In this document: one piece after another, positions 16,849 through 26,630 of the stretch | Position numbering within the stretch: the stretch's first letter is position 1 | How the letters are laid out: each line of letters starts with the position of its first letter | Assembly (NCBI RefSeq): GCF_003201105.1 | Contig: NZ_QICJ01000007.1 | Coordinates: 62,001-126,000 of the forward strand | Reading direction: 5' to 3' | Source of the DNA: Dyella sp. AtDHG13 | Lineage (GTDB): Bacteria; Pseudomonadota; Gammaproteobacteria; Xanthomonadales; Rhodanobacteraceae | Length of the DNA stretch: 64,000 bases | Position numbers and translations under genes: made by a program | Notes under the pieces: generated by a model | Seen by the model: the letters and a program-made list of their open reading frames with translations, nothing else | Databases searched by the model: none | Told to the model about the DNA's origin: nothing

Positions 16849-17485
16849 GGCACCCGTTCTCCGTGTTCCGATGCGAAAGCTATTCCTGAAGATTTCAGCT
16901 GTCAATTGATTTTAACCATGAAATCAATCCGTTTCACCCACCCCCAGGAGGGTCCAAACCCCCGCCAGACAAGGCCTTGCAGGGGTTCGACGGCATTTTC
17001 ATTTGGACGTCCATACATCCAGAATCAAATGCGTCCTTGATTACCTCAAGTTGAATAAAACCGCTTAAAACAAGGCATTTTGTCTTTTCAGCGACTAGCG
17101 CACCGCAACATGCGTGTCTCATAAACCAAGACACATCAAGCACATGCCGCAGATGCCCCGAAGACACCCTCCTGGATGAACGAAAGTCGACTGAAATTAT
17201 TTTTTCGGGGACCGCCCCAAAGGGGCGTTCCGAACACCCTCCGAGGGTGTCCAACGCATCGAAGCCGGTCGCCTCGGCATGCGGCCCCGATCGCGAACCC
17301 GATATTCCGGAACCGCCGACCTGGACATCTATCGGCATGAACGGCGACAACTGCAGTACGAAAAAACACTGCATTCCACGATGCCGCGACGGCTGCCGAA
17401 AGTCGGGAAACGCGCGGACGTCCACTCAAAAAAGACGCCGGCCGCTTGCGGCGGCCGGCGTCGGGTGAAGCGTCGAAGACGGGGT
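16849..17485. other. Long A/T-richer intergenic region, no credible gene
   Basis: 637 bp upstream of the MetJ-H1 gene and downstream of gcvH. It is visibly less GC-rich than its surroundings in 16860-17200. It contains two GGACGTCC palindromes (17005-17012 and 17416-17423), each 6/8 to the MetJ box AGACGTCT, and hairpins at 17213-17227 (CGCCCC / GGGGCG) and 17234-17250 (ACACCCT / AGGGTGT), plus the gcvH terminator. A 163-codon minus frame (16934-17425) has no recognisable domain and mixed codon use; I do not call it a gene. Confidence 0.5.
17427..17462 (-). terminator. Intrinsic terminator of gcvTH
   Basis: A 12-bp perfect stem (17434-17445 with 17451-17462) followed on the minus strand by six T residues (17428-17433). 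It lies 24 bp after the gcvH stop. Confidence 0.93.
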
Positions 17486-17881
17486 TTAGTGGTCTTCGTT
17501 CTCGATCAGCTCGGCATAGGCGTCGGCGTCGAGCAGCTCGTTGAGCTCGCCACGGTCGCTGGCGCGGACCAGGAAGATCCAGCCATCGCCGAAGGCGTCT
17601 TCGTTGATGGTTTCGGGCTTGTCGTTGAGGGCCTCGTTGACCGCGACGATCTCGCCGGAGACCGGGCTGTAGATGTCCGAGGCGGCCTTGACCGACTCGA
17701 CCACGGCCACGCCGTGACCGGCCTGCACGCTTGCGCCGATCTCGGGCAGTTCGACGTACACCAGATCGCCGAGCTGGCCCTGGGCATGGTCGGAGATACC
17801 CACGCGAACCAGGCCGTCGTCTTCGACGCGGGCCCACTCGTGGGACTTCAGGAATTTCAGATCGCCGGGAATCTCGCTCAT
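17486..17881 (-). CDS. gcvH: Glycine cleavage system H protein
   Basis: 131 aa. The lipoyl carrier of the glycine cleavage complex: its lipoyl arm carries the aminomethyl group from the P protein to the T protein. Seen: the lipoylation site ESVKAASD with Lys65, the preceding [19 protein letters not shown] fold (in parts), and the C-terminal DGWIF motif. Length is normal. It follows gcvT with about 105 bp between and ends at a strong terminator; gcvP is not in the window. Confidence 0.97.
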   Translation of the reverse strand: MSEIPGDLKFLKSHEWARVEDDGLVRVGISDHAQGQLGDLVYVELPEIGASVQAGHGVAVVESVKAASDIYSPVSGEIVAVNEALNDKPETINEDAFGDGWIFLVRASDRGELNELLDADAYAELIENEDH

Positions 17882-17986
17882 GATCGGATCCAGTCGTTGA
17901 TGTGGGGTCGTGGATGGAGCGGCAATTCTAGCCGCTCCACCGGATTGGCAACACGGGCCCAGGCCCGGTTGCCGCCAGATGGAAAA

Positions 17987-19087
17987 TCAGATGCCCTCGC
18001 AGGGCTTGCCGTCGCGCACGAAGGGGTACTTCACCACGCGCACCGGCACTTCCTTGCCGCGGATGTCCACGCGCACGTCGCCCGGCTCGCCGGCGGGAAT
18101 GCGCGCGAACGCCACCGCCTTGTTGAGCGTGGGCGCAAAGCTGCCGGAGAGGATCTCGCCCGCGCCGTTGGCGGTGAGCACCGGCTGGCCGTGGCGCAGC
18201 ACGCCCTTCTCGTCCAGCACCAGGCCCACCATCACGCGCTGCACGCCGGCGGCCTTCTGCGCTTCGAGCGCCTTGCGGCCGATGAAGTCGCGGCCTTCGT
18301 CCAGCGCGATGGTCCAGCCGAGGTTGGCCTCCCACGGCGACACGGTTTCGTCCATGTCCTGGCCGTAGAGGTTCATGCCCGCTTCCAGGCGCAGCGTGTC
18401 GCGCGCGCCCAGGCCGGCCGGGGCGACGCCGGCGGCGGCGAGCGCCTGCCACAGGGCCACGGCGTGCTCCTGCGGCACGACGATCTCGAAACCGTCCTCA
18501 CCGGTGTAGCCGGTGCGGGCGACGAACAGCGGCATGCCGTGCGGGCCCTGCGCGGCGGCGGCGGCGAACTTGCCGAGCTTGCCGATGCGCTCGTGATCCA
18601 CTTCCGCCAGCAGGCCGATGACCTTGGCGCGGGCGTTCGGGCCCTGCACCGCGATCATGGCGAAGTCCGGGCGCTCCTTGACCTCGACCCCGAAGGCCCT
18701 GGCCTGCTGCTCGATCCACTTGAGGTCCTTTTCGCGGGTGGCGGCATTCACCACCAGGCGGAAGAACTCCTCGCCGAGGAAGTACACGATCAGGTCGTCG
18801 ATCACGCCGCCCTGCTCGTTGAGCATGCACGAGTACAGCGCCTTGCCCTGCACCTTGAGCTTGTCCACGCTGTTGGCCAGCAGGTGGCGCAGGAACTCGC
18901 GCGTGCGCGGGCCGTGCAGGTCGACCACCGTCATGTGCGATACGTCGAACATGCCGGCGTCACGGCGGACCGCGTGGTGTTCCTCGATCTGCGAGCCGTA
19001 GTTGATCGGCATGTCCCAGCCGCCGAAATCGACCATGCGCGCGCCGAGCGCACGATGGGTGTCGTTGAGTACGGTCTTCTCGGTCAT
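17987..19087 (-). CDS. gcvT: Aminomethyltransferase (glycine cleavage T protein)
   Basis: 366 aa. Transfers the methylene group from the lipoyl-bound intermediate on GcvH to tetrahydrofolate and releases ammonia. Seen: the N-terminal [20 protein letters not shown] block (in parts), [12 protein letters not shown], the [10 protein letters not shown] motif, [14 protein letters not shown] and the C-terminal barrel domain. Length matches E. coli GcvT. First gene of a gcvT-gcvH unit. No glycine-riboswitch signature could be recognised in the 187 bp upstream. Confidence 0.97.
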   Translation of the reverse strand: MTEKTVLNDTHRALGARMVDFGGWDMPINYGSQIEEHHAVRRDAGMFDVSHMTVVDLHGPRTREFLRHLLANSVDKLKVQGKALYSCMLNEQGGVIDDLIVYFLGEEFFRLVVNAATREKDLKWIEQQARAFGVEVKERPDFAMIAVQGPNARAKVIGLLAEVDHERIGKLGKFAAAAAQGPHGMPLFVARTGYTGEDGFEIVVPQEHAVALWQALAAAGVAPAGLGARDTLRLEAGMNLYGQDMDETVSPWEANLGWTIALDEGRDFIGRKALEAQKAAGVQRVMVGLVLDEKGVLRHGQPVLTANGAGEILSGSFAPTLNKAVAFARIPAGEPGDVRVDIRGKEVPVRVVKYPFVRDGKPCEGI

Positions 19088-19231
19088 CGCAGTCGTGCCC
19101 TGGGGAAAGAAACATTATCGCCGGGCGCACGGACACATTCCAAGCCAAGCGCGGCAAAGGCTGAACGTGCGTGGGCGTATCGGCCGCGTCTCGTGCAGCG
19201 CAGCATGCCCAGGCGTGCGCGCCGGCTTGTC

Positions 19232-19263
19232 GCCGTCATCCCGGTGTCGGCCGGGATGACGGC
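19232..19263. repeat. REP-like palindrome (variant)
   Basis: Perfect 13-bp arms GCCGTCATCCCGG / CCGGGATGACGGC around a 6-bp loop, between cysNC and gcvT. It is related in sequence (GTCAT..CCGG) to the paired elements at 6854 and 25813, but is a single unit. Confidence 0.75.
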
Positions 19264-19274
19264 AAGTGCGTCGA

Positions 19275-21158
19275 TCAGGATGCGTGGGTCGAATGGCCCA
19301 GGCCGGCCAGCAATTGTTCGACCACCTGCTCCGCGAGCTGCTCGGGTCGCAGCCCCGTGGTGCGCAGATGCAGTTCGGCGTTTTCGGGCACTTCGTAAGG
19401 CGAGTCGATGCCGGTGAAGTTGAGGATCTCGCCGGCACGGGCCTTGCGATAAAGGCCCTTGGGATCGCGGCGCTCGCACTCGTCCAGCGTGGTGTCGACG
19501 AACACCTCGAGGAATTCGTCCTCGTCGAACAGGCTGCGCGCGAACTGGCGCTCGCTCTGGAACGGCGAGATGACGCACACCAGCACGATCAGGCCGGCGT
19601 CGACCATCAGATGGGCGACCTCGGCGACGCGGCGGACGTTCTCCACGCGCGCCTCGGGTGTGAAGCCGAGATCCTTGTTCAGGCCATGGCGCAGGTTGTC
19701 GCCGTCGAGCATGTAGGTGTGGTAGCCCAGCGAATGCAGACGCCGCTCCACCAGATTGGCGATGGTCGACTTGCCCGCGCCGGACAGCCCGGTGAACCAC
19801 AGGCAGCGCGCCTGCTGACCCTTGCTGGCGCTGCGCACCTCCTTGTCCAGGTCGGTGTGCTGCCAGTGCACGTTGGCGGCGCGGCGCAAGGCGAAGTCCA
19901 GCATGCCGCAGCCGACGGTGGCGTGGGTGGTGCGGTCGATCAGGATGAAACCGCCCAGGGTGCGGTTGTCCTGGTACGACTCGAACGCGATGGCATGGTC
20001 CAGGTCGATGTTGCAGTAGCCGACCTCGTTGAGGTCCAGGCGGCGCGCCGCCAGCTCGGCCTGGGTGTTGACGTCCACCTTGTGCTTGATCGAGGTGATG
20101 CGCGCGTTGACCGTGCGCGAGCCGATCTTGAGCCAGTAGGCGCGATTGGGCAGCAGCGGCTCGTCGCCCATCCACAGCACGTGGGCGGCGAACTGGTCGG
20201 CCACCGGCGCCGGACGCGCCGCGTCGGCGATCACATCGCCGCGGCTGATGTCGACCTCGCGGTCCAGCGTCAGCGTGACCGCCTGGCCGGCAATGGCTTC
20301 CGGCCGGTCGCCATCGGCGGTCACGATGCGCTCGATGCGGGCGCGGCGCATGGCCGGCTCCACCACGATCTCCGCGCCCACCGCGAGCCGGCCGCCGCAC
20401 ACCGTGCCGGCGTAGCCGCGGAAGGAAGCGTCCGGACGGTTCACCCATTGCACCGGCATGCGGAAGGCTTCGGCCTGCGCGACCGTGGTGTCGGCCGACT
20501 CCAGCCATTCCAGCAGGGTCGGCCCCTGATACCAGGGCATGCGCGCGGAGCGCTGGCCAACATTGTCGCCGCCCGGCGCGATCACCGGCAGGCAGTGCAC
20601 CGAGGTGATGCCCAGCTGGACGGCCAGTTCGCGGTATTCGTGGGCAATGGCCGCATAGATGTCCTCGCGGCAATCCACCAGGTCCATCTTGTTCACCGCC
20701 AGCACCACCTGGCGAATGCCCATCAGGGCGCAGATGTAGCTATGCCGGCGCGTCTGCGGCAGCAGGCCCTTGCGTGCATCCACCAGCACCACCGCCAGCT
20801 GGGCGGTGGAGGCGCCGGTGGCCATGTTGCGGGTGTACTGCTCGTGGCCCGGGCAGTCCGCCACGATGAAGTTGCGCCGGGGCGTGTGGAAGTAGCGGTA
20901 GGCCACGTCGATGGTGATGCCCTGCTGGCGCTCCGCATCGAGGCCGTCGGTGAGCAGGGAGAAATCCAGCGCGTCGGGTGCATCCGCGTGCAGCTTGCGG
21001 CTGTCGCGGGCCAGCGCGGCGAGCTGGTCGTCCGGCACCATGCCGGCGTCGTAGAGCAGCCGGCCGAGCAGCGTGCTCTTGCCGTCGTCGACGCTGCCGC
21101 AGGTGATGAAGCGCAACAGGGCGGTGTCCGACGCGCTGGCGGGGTTGGTGGCGGCCAT
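19275..21158 (-). CDS. cysNC: Bifunctional ATP sulfurylase large subunit / APS kinase
   Basis: 627 aa. The N-terminal GTPase half (CysN) drives CysD to make adenosine phosphosulfate; the C-terminal half (CysC) phosphorylates APS to PAPS. Seen: GTPase P-loop G21-S-V-D-D-G-K-S28, [12 protein letters not shown] and NKMD; then [15 protein letters not shown] around residue 455 for APS kinase, with [15 protein letters not shown] after it. The fused form is common in Xanthomonadales and rhizobia. It overlaps cysD by one base (TGATG). PAPS made here would also feed the sulfotransferase-family protein at 49673-51007. Confidence 0.97.
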   Translation of the reverse strand: MAATNPASASDTALLRFITCGSVDDGKSTLLGRLLYDAGMVPDDQLAALARDSRKLHADAPDALDFSLLTDGLDAERQQGITIDVAYRYFHTPRRNFIVADCPGHEQYTRNMATGASTAQLAVVLVDARKGLLPQTRRHSYICALMGIRQVVLAVNKMDLVDCREDIYAAIAHEYRELAVQLGITSVHCLPVIAPGGDNVGQRSARMPWYQGPTLLEWLESADTTVAQAEAFRMPVQWVNRPDASFRGYAGTVCGGRLAVGAEIVVEPAMRRARIERIVTADGDRPEAIAGQAVTLTLDREVDISRGDVIADAARPAPVADQFAAHVLWMGDEPLLPNRAYWLKIGSRTVNARITSIKHKVDVNTQAELAARRLDLNEVGYCNIDLDHAIAFESYQDNRTLGGFILIDRTTHATVGCGMLDFALRRAANVHWQHTDLDKEVRSASKGQQARCLWFTGLSGAGKSTIANLVERRLHSLGYHTYMLDGDNLRHGLNKDLGFTPEARVENVRRVAEVAHLMVDAGLIVLVCVISPFQSERQFARSLFDEDEFLEVFVDTTLDECERRDPKGLYRKARAGEILNFTGIDSPYEVPENAELHLRTTGLRPEQLAEQVVEQLLAGLGHSTHAS

Positions 21159-22060
21159 CAGAAATACCCCTCCTGCTTCTTACGCTCCATCGAGGCGTTG
21201 CCGTCGTTGTCGATCACCCGGCCCTGACGCTCCGAACTGCGGGAGGCGGCCATCTCGTCGATGATCTGGTCCAGCGTGTCGGCGGTGGACTCCACCGCGC
21301 CGGTCAGCGGATAGCAGCCCAGGGTGCGGAAACGCACGTTGCGCATTTCGATCTTTTCGTTTTCGCGCAGGGTGAAGCGGTCGTCGTCCACCATGATCAG
21401 CGCGCCGTCCCGCTCGACCACCGGACGGGGCTTGGCGAAGTACAGCGGCACCACCTCGATCCCTTCGCGGCGGATGTAGTGCCACACGTCCATCTCGGTC
21501 CAGTTGGACAACGGGAAGACGCGCACGCTTTCGCCCTTGTGGATCTGCGTGTTGTAGGTGTGCCACAGCTCCGGGCGCTGCTGCTTGGGGTCCCAGCGGT
21601 GCTGTGCGTTGCGGAAGGAGAACACGCGCTCCTTGGCGCGGGATTTCTCCTCGTCGCGGCGCGCGCCACCGATGGCGGCGTCGAAACGGTACTTGTCCAG
21701 CGCCTGCTTGAGCGCCACGGTCTTCATCACATCCGTGTGCACGGCCGAGCCGTGCGTGAGCGGGGAAATGCCCTGGCGCACGCCCTCCTCGTTGATGTGG
21801 ACCAACACCTCGACGTCACCCGCCGCCGCCACCTGATCGCGGAAGGCGATCATCTCGCGGAACTTCCAGGTGGTGTCCACGTGCAGCAACGGCATCGGCG
21901 GGCGGGCCGGATAGAACGCCTTGCGCAGCAGATGCAGCAGGACCGAGGAGTCCTTGCCGATGGAGTACAGCATCACGGGGCGCTCGAAAGCGGCCGCCGT
22001 TTCGCGAAAGATGTGGATGCTCTCGGCTTCGAGCGCGTCCAGATAGGACAGGGAAGTCAT
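21158..22060 (-). CDS. cysD: Sulfate adenylyltransferase subunit 2
   Basis: 300 aa from the ATG at 22060; an in-frame GTG at 22072 is an alternative. CysD carries the ATP pyrophosphatase-type active site that forms APS from ATP and sulfate. Seen: [17 protein letters not shown] (PP-loop), [26 protein letters not shown] and [11 protein letters not shown], all family hallmarks. It is translationally coupled to cysNC and is divergent from the Mla-type operon, with about 190 bp of shared upstream region. Confidence 0.97.
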   Translation of the reverse strand: MTSLSYLDALEAESIHIFRETAAAFERPVMLYSIGKDSSVLLHLLRKAFYPARPPMPLLHVDTTWKFREMIAFRDQVAAAGDVEVLVHINEEGVRQGISPLTHGSAVHTDVMKTVALKQALDKYRFDAAIGGARRDEEKSRAKERVFSFRNAQHRWDPKQQRPELWHTYNTQIHKGESVRVFPLSNWTEMDVWHYIRREGIEVVPLYFAKPRPVVERDGALIMVDDDRFTLRENEKIEMRNVRFRTLGCYPLTGAVESTADTLDQIIDEMAASRSSERQGRVIDNDGNASMERKKQEGYF

Positions 22061-22252
22061 GCGTGGCGTCACTGGTTCCTGGGCCCTCGACGGCTGTCGG
22101 GTGCACGGTCAATGGGTCAATTTAGCGGAAAACGGCGGGCCAGGCAGTGCCGGCGGCCTCAAGGCGTAGGAGAACGCTTCAGCTTTTCCCTCGCTGACCT
22201 CGGCATCATTTCGTCACCCGTCTTACGCGACACTCCACTAAGATCGCGCCCC

Positions 22253-23398
22253 ATGAGTACGTCGATGGCGACAGGAAGCGCACAACTCGATGCCACCACC
22301 ACGCCGCCACGCCTGCGCGTGGCCGGCGACTGGACGCTGGCGCACTACGGCACGCTAGAGCGCGCCGTCGACGCGCTGAAGAGCCGGCTCGACAGCCACA
22401 CGCCCATCGACTTGAGCGGCCTGGGCACGCTGGACACCGCGGGCGCCGCGCTGCTGGCGGGCCTGCTGGGCGCCCGGCGGCTCAGCGACCTGGCCAGCGA
22501 CGACCCAACTCTGCCCGCCGCGCAGCGCGCGCTGCTGCAGACCGTGGGCAAGGCCATGGCCGGCTACGTCGAGCCCAAGGCCAAGCGGCGTCACAACACG
22601 GCGACCGAACTGCTGGCGCGCATCGGCGCGGCGATGGAAAACGTGTGGCACCAGCAGGTGCGCCTGCTCGGCTTCGTCGGCCTGACCCTGGAAAGCCTGT
22701 TCCGGACGATCCTGCACCCACGGCGCTGGCGCGTCACCTCACTGGTATCGCACGTGGAGCAAACCGGCCTGGACGCTGTGCCCATCGTGGCGCTGCTCAC
22801 CTTCATGGTCGGCGCGGTGGTGGCCTTCCTGGGTTCCACGGTACTCGCGGATTTCGGCGCCACCATCTATACGGTCGACCTGGTGGCGTTCTCGTTCCTG
22901 CGCGAGTTTGCCGTGCTGCTTACCGCCATCCTGATGGCGGGCCGCACCGCCAGCGCCTTCACCGCGCAGATCGGATCGATGAAGGCGAACGAGGAAATCG
23001 ACGCCATCCGCGCGCTAGGCCTCGACCCCATGGAACTGCTGGTGCTGCCACGCGTGCTGGCGATGCTGGCCTCGCTGCCCATGCTTACCTTTCTCGCCAT
23101 GATCGCTGGCCTGGTGGGCGGCGGCCTGGTGTGCGCGATGGTGCTGGACATTCCGCCGGTGATGTTCGTGAACCTGGTCAAGTCCGACATCGGTGTGCGG
23201 CATTTCCTCGTCGGCATGGCCAAGGCGCCGATCTTCGCGTTCCTGATCGCCGTGATCGGCTGCCTGGAGGGCTTCAAGGTCACGGGCAGCGCGGAGTCGG
23301 TCGGCGAGCACACCACTTCGAGCGTGGTGCAGTCGATCTTCGTGGTGATCCTGCTCGACGCCGTGGCGGCGCTCTTCTATATGGAGATGGGCTGGTGA
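22253..23398 (+). CDS. MlaE-family ABC permease with N-terminal STAS domain
   Basis: 381 aa. Start at 22253; the open frame further upstream is a shadow of cysD. Seen: an N-terminal STAS-like domain (about 20-95, with PIDLSGLGTLDTAGAALLAGL), then a permease domain (about 130-381) with several helices and the MlaE-type SMKANEEIDAIRALGLDP and EGFKVTGSAESVGEHTTSSVVQS blocks (in parts). Together with the next genes it forms an MCE-type lipid importer/exporter in the inner membrane. In E. coli the STAS protein (MlaB) is separate; here it is fused. Confidence 0.93.
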   Translation: MSTSMATGSAQLDATTTPPRLRVAGDWTLAHYGTLERAVDALKSRLDSHTPIDLSGLGTLDTAGAALLAGLLGARRLSDLASDDPTLPAAQRALLQTVGKAMAGYVEPKAKRRHNTATELLARIGAAMENVWHQQVRLLGFVGLTLESLFRTILHPRRWRVTSLVSHVEQTGLDAVPIVALLTFMVGAVVAFLGSTVLADFGATIYTVDLVAFSFLREFAVLLTAILMAGRTASAFTAQIGSMKANEEIDAIRALGLDPMELLVLPRVLAMLASLPMLTFLAMIAGLVGGGLVCAMVLDIPPVMFVNLVKSDIGVRHFLVGMAKAPIFAFLIAVIGCLEGFKVTGSAESVGEHTTSSVVQSIFVVILLDAVAALFYMEMGW

Positions 23399-24210
23399 AC
23401 GCCGTCGCGAAACCGCATCCGGTCGACAACGTCATTGAGGTGCGCGATCTGGTCAATCGCTTCGGCACGCAGACCGTGCATGAGCATCTGGACCTGGACG
23501 TCCGCCGTGGCGAGATCCTCGGCGTGGTGGGTGGCTCGGGCACGGGAAAGTCCGTGCTCCTGCGCAGCATCGTGGGCCTGCGCCGGCCGACCTCGGGCCA
23601 GGTCCGCGTGTTCGGCCAGGACCTGCAGGATCTGCCGCCCGAGCAGCGCTCGCGCGTGGAGCGGCGCTTCGGCGTGCTGTTCCAGAACGGCGCGCTGTTC
23701 TCCTCGCTCAACATCGTGGAGAACGTCGCCATGCCGCTGATCGAACACGCCGGCCTGCAACGCCCCGACGCGCAGCAGCTCGGCGGCGTGAAGCTGGCGC
23801 TGGCGGGATTGCCGGCGGGCGCCGAGACCAAATATCCCTCGGAACTCTCCGGCGGCATGGTGAAGCGCGCGGCGCTGGCCCGCGCACTGGCGTTGGACCC
23901 GGAAATCCTCTTTCTGGACGAACCCACCGCTGGCCTGGACCCGATCAGCGCCGCCGCCTTCGACCAGTTGATCCTGACCCTGCGCGACGCGCTGGGCCTG
24001 ACGGTGTTCCTGGTCACGCACGACCTGGACACGCTCTACACCATCTGCGACCGCGTGGCCGTGCTCTCCCAGAAGAAGGTGCTGGTGGTCGGCCCGCTGG
24101 ATGAGGTGGCCCAGTGTCCCGACCCCTGGGTGCAAGCCTATTTCCATGGCCCGCGCGGCCGCGCTGCCGAAGAAGCGCACGAGCGAGCTCCGTTTACCGA
24201 GGTGAAGTGA
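23395..24210 (+). CDS. ABC transporter ATPase, MlaF-like
   Basis: 271 aa from a GTG at 23395 that overlaps the permease stop by 4 bp (GTGA). Seen: Walker A G46-G-S-G-T-G-K-S53, Q-loop FQNGALFSSLNIVENV, signature LSGGM and Walker B ILFLDEPTAGLDP followed by the H-loop VTHDLDT. The sequence NGALFSSLNIVENVAMPL is typical of MlaF. It energises phospholipid movement between the inner membrane and the periplasmic MCE protein. Confidence 0.95.
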   Translation: MNAVAKPHPVDNVIEVRDLVNRFGTQTVHEHLDLDVRRGEILGVVGGSGTGKSVLLRSIVGLRRPTSGQVRVFGQDLQDLPPEQRSRVERRFGVLFQNGALFSSLNIVENVAMPLIEHAGLQRPDAQQLGGVKLALAGLPAGAETKYPSELSGGMVKRAALARALALDPEILFLDEPTAGLDPISAAAFDQLILTLRDALGLTVFLVTHDLDTLYTICDRVAVLSQKKVLVVGPLDEVAQCPDPWVQAYFHGPRGRAAEEAHERAPFTEVK

Positions 24211-24211
24211 T

Positions 24212-25150
24212 ATGGAAACGCGTGCCCATCACGTATTGATTGGCCTGTTCACGGTGATCGTGGTCGCCGCCGCCCTGCTGTTCGGGCTGTGGCTCGCCAA
24301 GTCCAGCTCGGATCGCCAGTTCTCCGAATACCAAGTGGTGTTCAACGAAGCGGTGAGCGGCCTCTCGCAAGGCAGTGCCGTGCAGTACAACGGCATCAAG
24401 GTGGGCGACGTCACCCAGCTCAAGCTCGACCCCAAGGATCCGCGCAAGGTGCTGGCGCGCATCCGCGTTGGCGGCGACACGCCGGTGAAGCAGGACACGC
24501 ATGCCAAGCTCACGATGACCGGCGTCACCGGCTTGTCGATCATCCAGCTCAGCGGCGGCTCGCCTGGCAGCCCGGCGCTCGAATCCCGCGATGGCCAGCC
24601 GCCGGTGATCGTGGCCGACCCTTCGCCGCTCAGCCGCATCCTCGCCAACGGCGAGGACCTGGTGACCAATATCAATGAAGTGGTGGCGCGCGCCAACATG
24701 CTGCTGTCGCCGGAGAACACCGACCGCATCAGCCGCACGCTGGAACACCTGGACCAGGCCACCGGCGCCATCGCCAGCCAGCGCGACGACATTCGCCAGC
24801 TGCTGCAGCAGCTCGCACTCGCCAGCAAGCAGGCCAACGAGACGCTGGCGCAGACCGATCAGCTGGTGCGCAACGCCAACGGCCTGGTCGACAACCAGGG
24901 ACGCGCCACGCTGGACAGCGCACGCAACGCCATGGCGTCGCTGGAACGCTCCGCCGCCGACATCGACCGGATGCTCAGCGACAATCGCGCCGCCATCAAC
25001 GGCGGTCTGCAAGGCTTCAGCGAACTGGGCCCGGCCGTGCGCGAACTGCGCGACGCCGCCGGTTCGCTGCGCGGCATCTCGCGCCGTCTCGACGACAATC
25101 CGGCCAGCTTCCTGCTCGGCCGCGAACGCAACAAGGAGTTTGAGCCATGA
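24212..25150 (+). CDS. MCE-domain periplasmic lipid-binding protein (MlaD-like)
   Basis: 312 aa. Seen: one N-terminal anchor helix (about 8-28), an MCE/MlaD domain (about 38-118, with GLSQGSAVQYNGIKVGDV and GVTGLSIIQLSGG), and a long helical C-terminal extension (about 140-290) with many Gln, Asn and Ala. The extension is longer than in E. coli MlaD (about 183 aa) and is expected to form a tunnel or barrel in the hexamer. Starts one base after the ATPase stop. Confidence 0.93.
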   Translation: METRAHHVLIGLFTVIVVAAALLFGLWLAKSSSDRQFSEYQVVFNEAVSGLSQGSAVQYNGIKVGDVTQLKLDPKDPRKVLARIRVGGDTPVKQDTHAKLTMTGVTGLSIIQLSGGSPGSPALESRDGQPPVIVADPSPLSRILANGEDLVTNINEVVARANMLLSPENTDRISRTLEHLDQATGAIASQRDDIRQLLQQLALASKQANETLAQTDQLVRNANGLVDNQGRATLDSARNAMASLERSAADIDRMLSDNRAAINGGLQGFSELGPAVRELRDAAGSLRGISRRLDDNPASFLLGRERNKEFEP

Positions 25151-25770
25151 AGTTGCTCGCCCACGTTTTCGCCGGGATGGCGATCGCCCTGTTGAGCGCC
25201 TGCTCGGTACTGCCCAAGGCGGAACCGCAACAGATCTACCGCCTGCCGGCCACGCCGCTGCCGCATGATGCCGGCGCGCCCGTGAACTGGTCGCTGCGCA
25301 TCGACACGCCGCATGCGGAGCGCATGATCGACAGCTCGCGCATCACCGTGCTGCCGCAAGGCGACACGATGAGCGTCTACAAGGGCGCGCGCTGGAGCGA
25401 CTCGGCCACGACGTTGCTGCGCAACCGCCTGGTCGATGCCTTCCGCGACAACGGACGCATCGCCGGCCTCAGCAGCGATGAAACCAGCCTGCAGGCGGAC
25501 TACTTCCTGTCCGGCGACCTGCGCGCTTTCCAGACCGAGTACGAAAACGGCCAGCCCGTGGTGGTGATCCGCTTCGACGCGCGCCTGGTGAAAAGCAGCG
25601 GACTGCGCATCGTGGCCAGCCGCCGCTTCGACATCAGCCAGCCGGTGAACGGCACCGCGGTACCGCAGGTCGTGGCCGCCTTCGGGCAGGCCACCGATGC
25701 ACTCGCCTCGCAGGTGGTTGGCTGGACGCTGCAGCAGCCACTGGATGGCCGCGACGTCCATACCAACTAG
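25147..25770 (+). CDS. ABC-type transport auxiliary lipoprotein (PqiC-like)
   Basis: 207 aa. Seen: lipoprotein signal with lipobox LLSAC (Cys19), then IYRLPATPLPHDAG and a core of the ABC-transport auxiliary family, including the MSVYKGARWSDSATTLLRNRLVDAF block (in parts). It overlaps the MCE gene by 4 bp and closes the operon. By analogy with PqiC it probably sits on the inner face of the outer membrane and docks the MCE protein; this is inferred. Confidence 0.9.
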   Translation: MKLLAHVFAGMAIALLSACSVLPKAEPQQIYRLPATPLPHDAGAPVNWSLRIDTPHAERMIDSSRITVLPQGDTMSVYKGARWSDSATTLLRNRLVDAFRDNGRIAGLSSDETSLQADYFLSGDLRAFQTEYENGQPVVVIRFDARLVKSSGLRIVASRRFDISQPVNGTAVPQVVAAFGQATDALASQVVGWTLQQPLDGRDVHTN

Positions 25771-25812
25771 AAGTCTGTTCCCGATCTCGCTCGAACGCCT
25801 ATTTTCCTCACC

Positions 25813-25934
25813 GTCATTCCGGCGCAGGCCGGAATCCAGTAACCGCACGGTTTGGTTTTGGCGAAGGCGATGGTGAGTGTTATCGCGAAAACCTTGCGTG
25901 GACGCCACTGGATTCCGGCCTGCGCCGGAATGAC
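25813..25934. repeat. REP-like palindrome pair (copy 2)
   Basis: Arms 25813-25839 and 25908-25934 are identical to those at 6854-6880 and 6951-6977; only the central spacer differs. It lies between the convergent Mla-type operon and the AlkB-like gene, and may work as the transcription boundary there. Confidence 0.9.
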
Positions 25935-25982
25935 GGTGAGAGGCAATGAATGTCGCGGAGATCGTGCACAGGCGCCCAAACA

Positions 25983-26612
25983 CTAGCGTCGCGACGCATC
26001 CACCCAGCGAAACGTCAGATTGATGCGCGGCCCCACTGCCGCGCTGGTCTTCGGCAGGTCGTGCACGTAGCGCTGTTGGGTATCGCCCGCCATGCGCAGC
26101 AAGCTGCCGTGGCCCAACTCGATGCCCAGCACATCCTCGCGCGTGGCTTCCTCGCGCGGCTTCAGGCGGAAGCGCCGCACCGCACCCAGGCTCAGCGATG
26201 CAATCACCGGCTGCGCCCCCAGCTCGGGCTCGTTGTCGCTGTGCCAGCCCATGGAATCGCGGCCGTCGCGGTAAAGGTTGGCAAGCACGCTGTTGAAGCG
26301 GGCGCCGCAGGCCTGGGCGATGCGGTCGCGCAATGCAGCGAGTGCCGGTGTCCACGGCCGCGGCTCGAAGCGAGTGCGCGAGTAGACGTAGGTCGCGTCC
26401 TTGTCGCCAATCCAGCAACTGAGCCGGGGCGAATCCACCTCGCGACCGAAGATGCGGATGCGATGGACTTCCCACGGAATCGTCGCGCGCAGCTCGGCCA
26501 GCAAGGCATCGGCTTCGTCCTGCGCCAACCAATGCGGCCATAACGAGAGTTCGGCATGGGGAAGCGGCAGCGGCTGCCAGCCATCGGCAGCCGTCTGGTC
26601 AAACAAGCCCAC
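25983..26612 (-). CDS. AlkB-like 2-oxoglutarate/Fe(II) dioxygenase
   Basis: 209 aa, GTG start. AlkB-family enzymes remove alkyl groups from DNA or RNA bases by oxidation. Seen: iron ligands H124-x-D126 in GWHSDNEPELG and His184 in RYVHDLPK, and the 2-oxoglutarate-binding R196-x-N-L-T-F-R202. Size and the GWHSDNEPELG motif fit the ALKBH2/3-like branch seen in many bacteria more than E. coli AlkB. It follows the amidase by 18 bp on the same strand. No ada gene or damage-response box is visible nearby. Confidence 0.92.
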   Translation of the reverse strand: MGLFDQTAADGWQPLPLPHAELSLWPHWLAQDEADALLAELRATIPWEVHRIRIFGREVDSPRLSCWIGDKDATYVYSRTRFEPRPWTPALAALRDRIAQACGARFNSVLANLYRDGRDSMGWHSDNEPELGAQPVIASLSLGAVRRFRLKPREEATREDVLGIELGHGSLLRMAGDTQQRYVHDLPKTSAAVGPRINLTFRWVDASRR

Positions 26613-26630
26613 GCGTCACCCCGCGCAACG

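Noticed and set aside
16934-17425. 163-codon minus-strand frame in the long intergenic region
   Set aside because: No recognisable domain, no Shine-Dalgarno, mixed codon use, and it overlaps hairpins. It could be a remnant gene but cannot be supported.
19088-19274. Glycine riboswitch upstream of gcvT
   Set aside because: No aptamer-like conserved segments were found; the region holds a REP-like palindrome instead.
19266-21227. 653-codon plus-strand frame opposite cysNC
   Set aside because: Shadow of cysNC, which has GTPase and APS kinase motifs.
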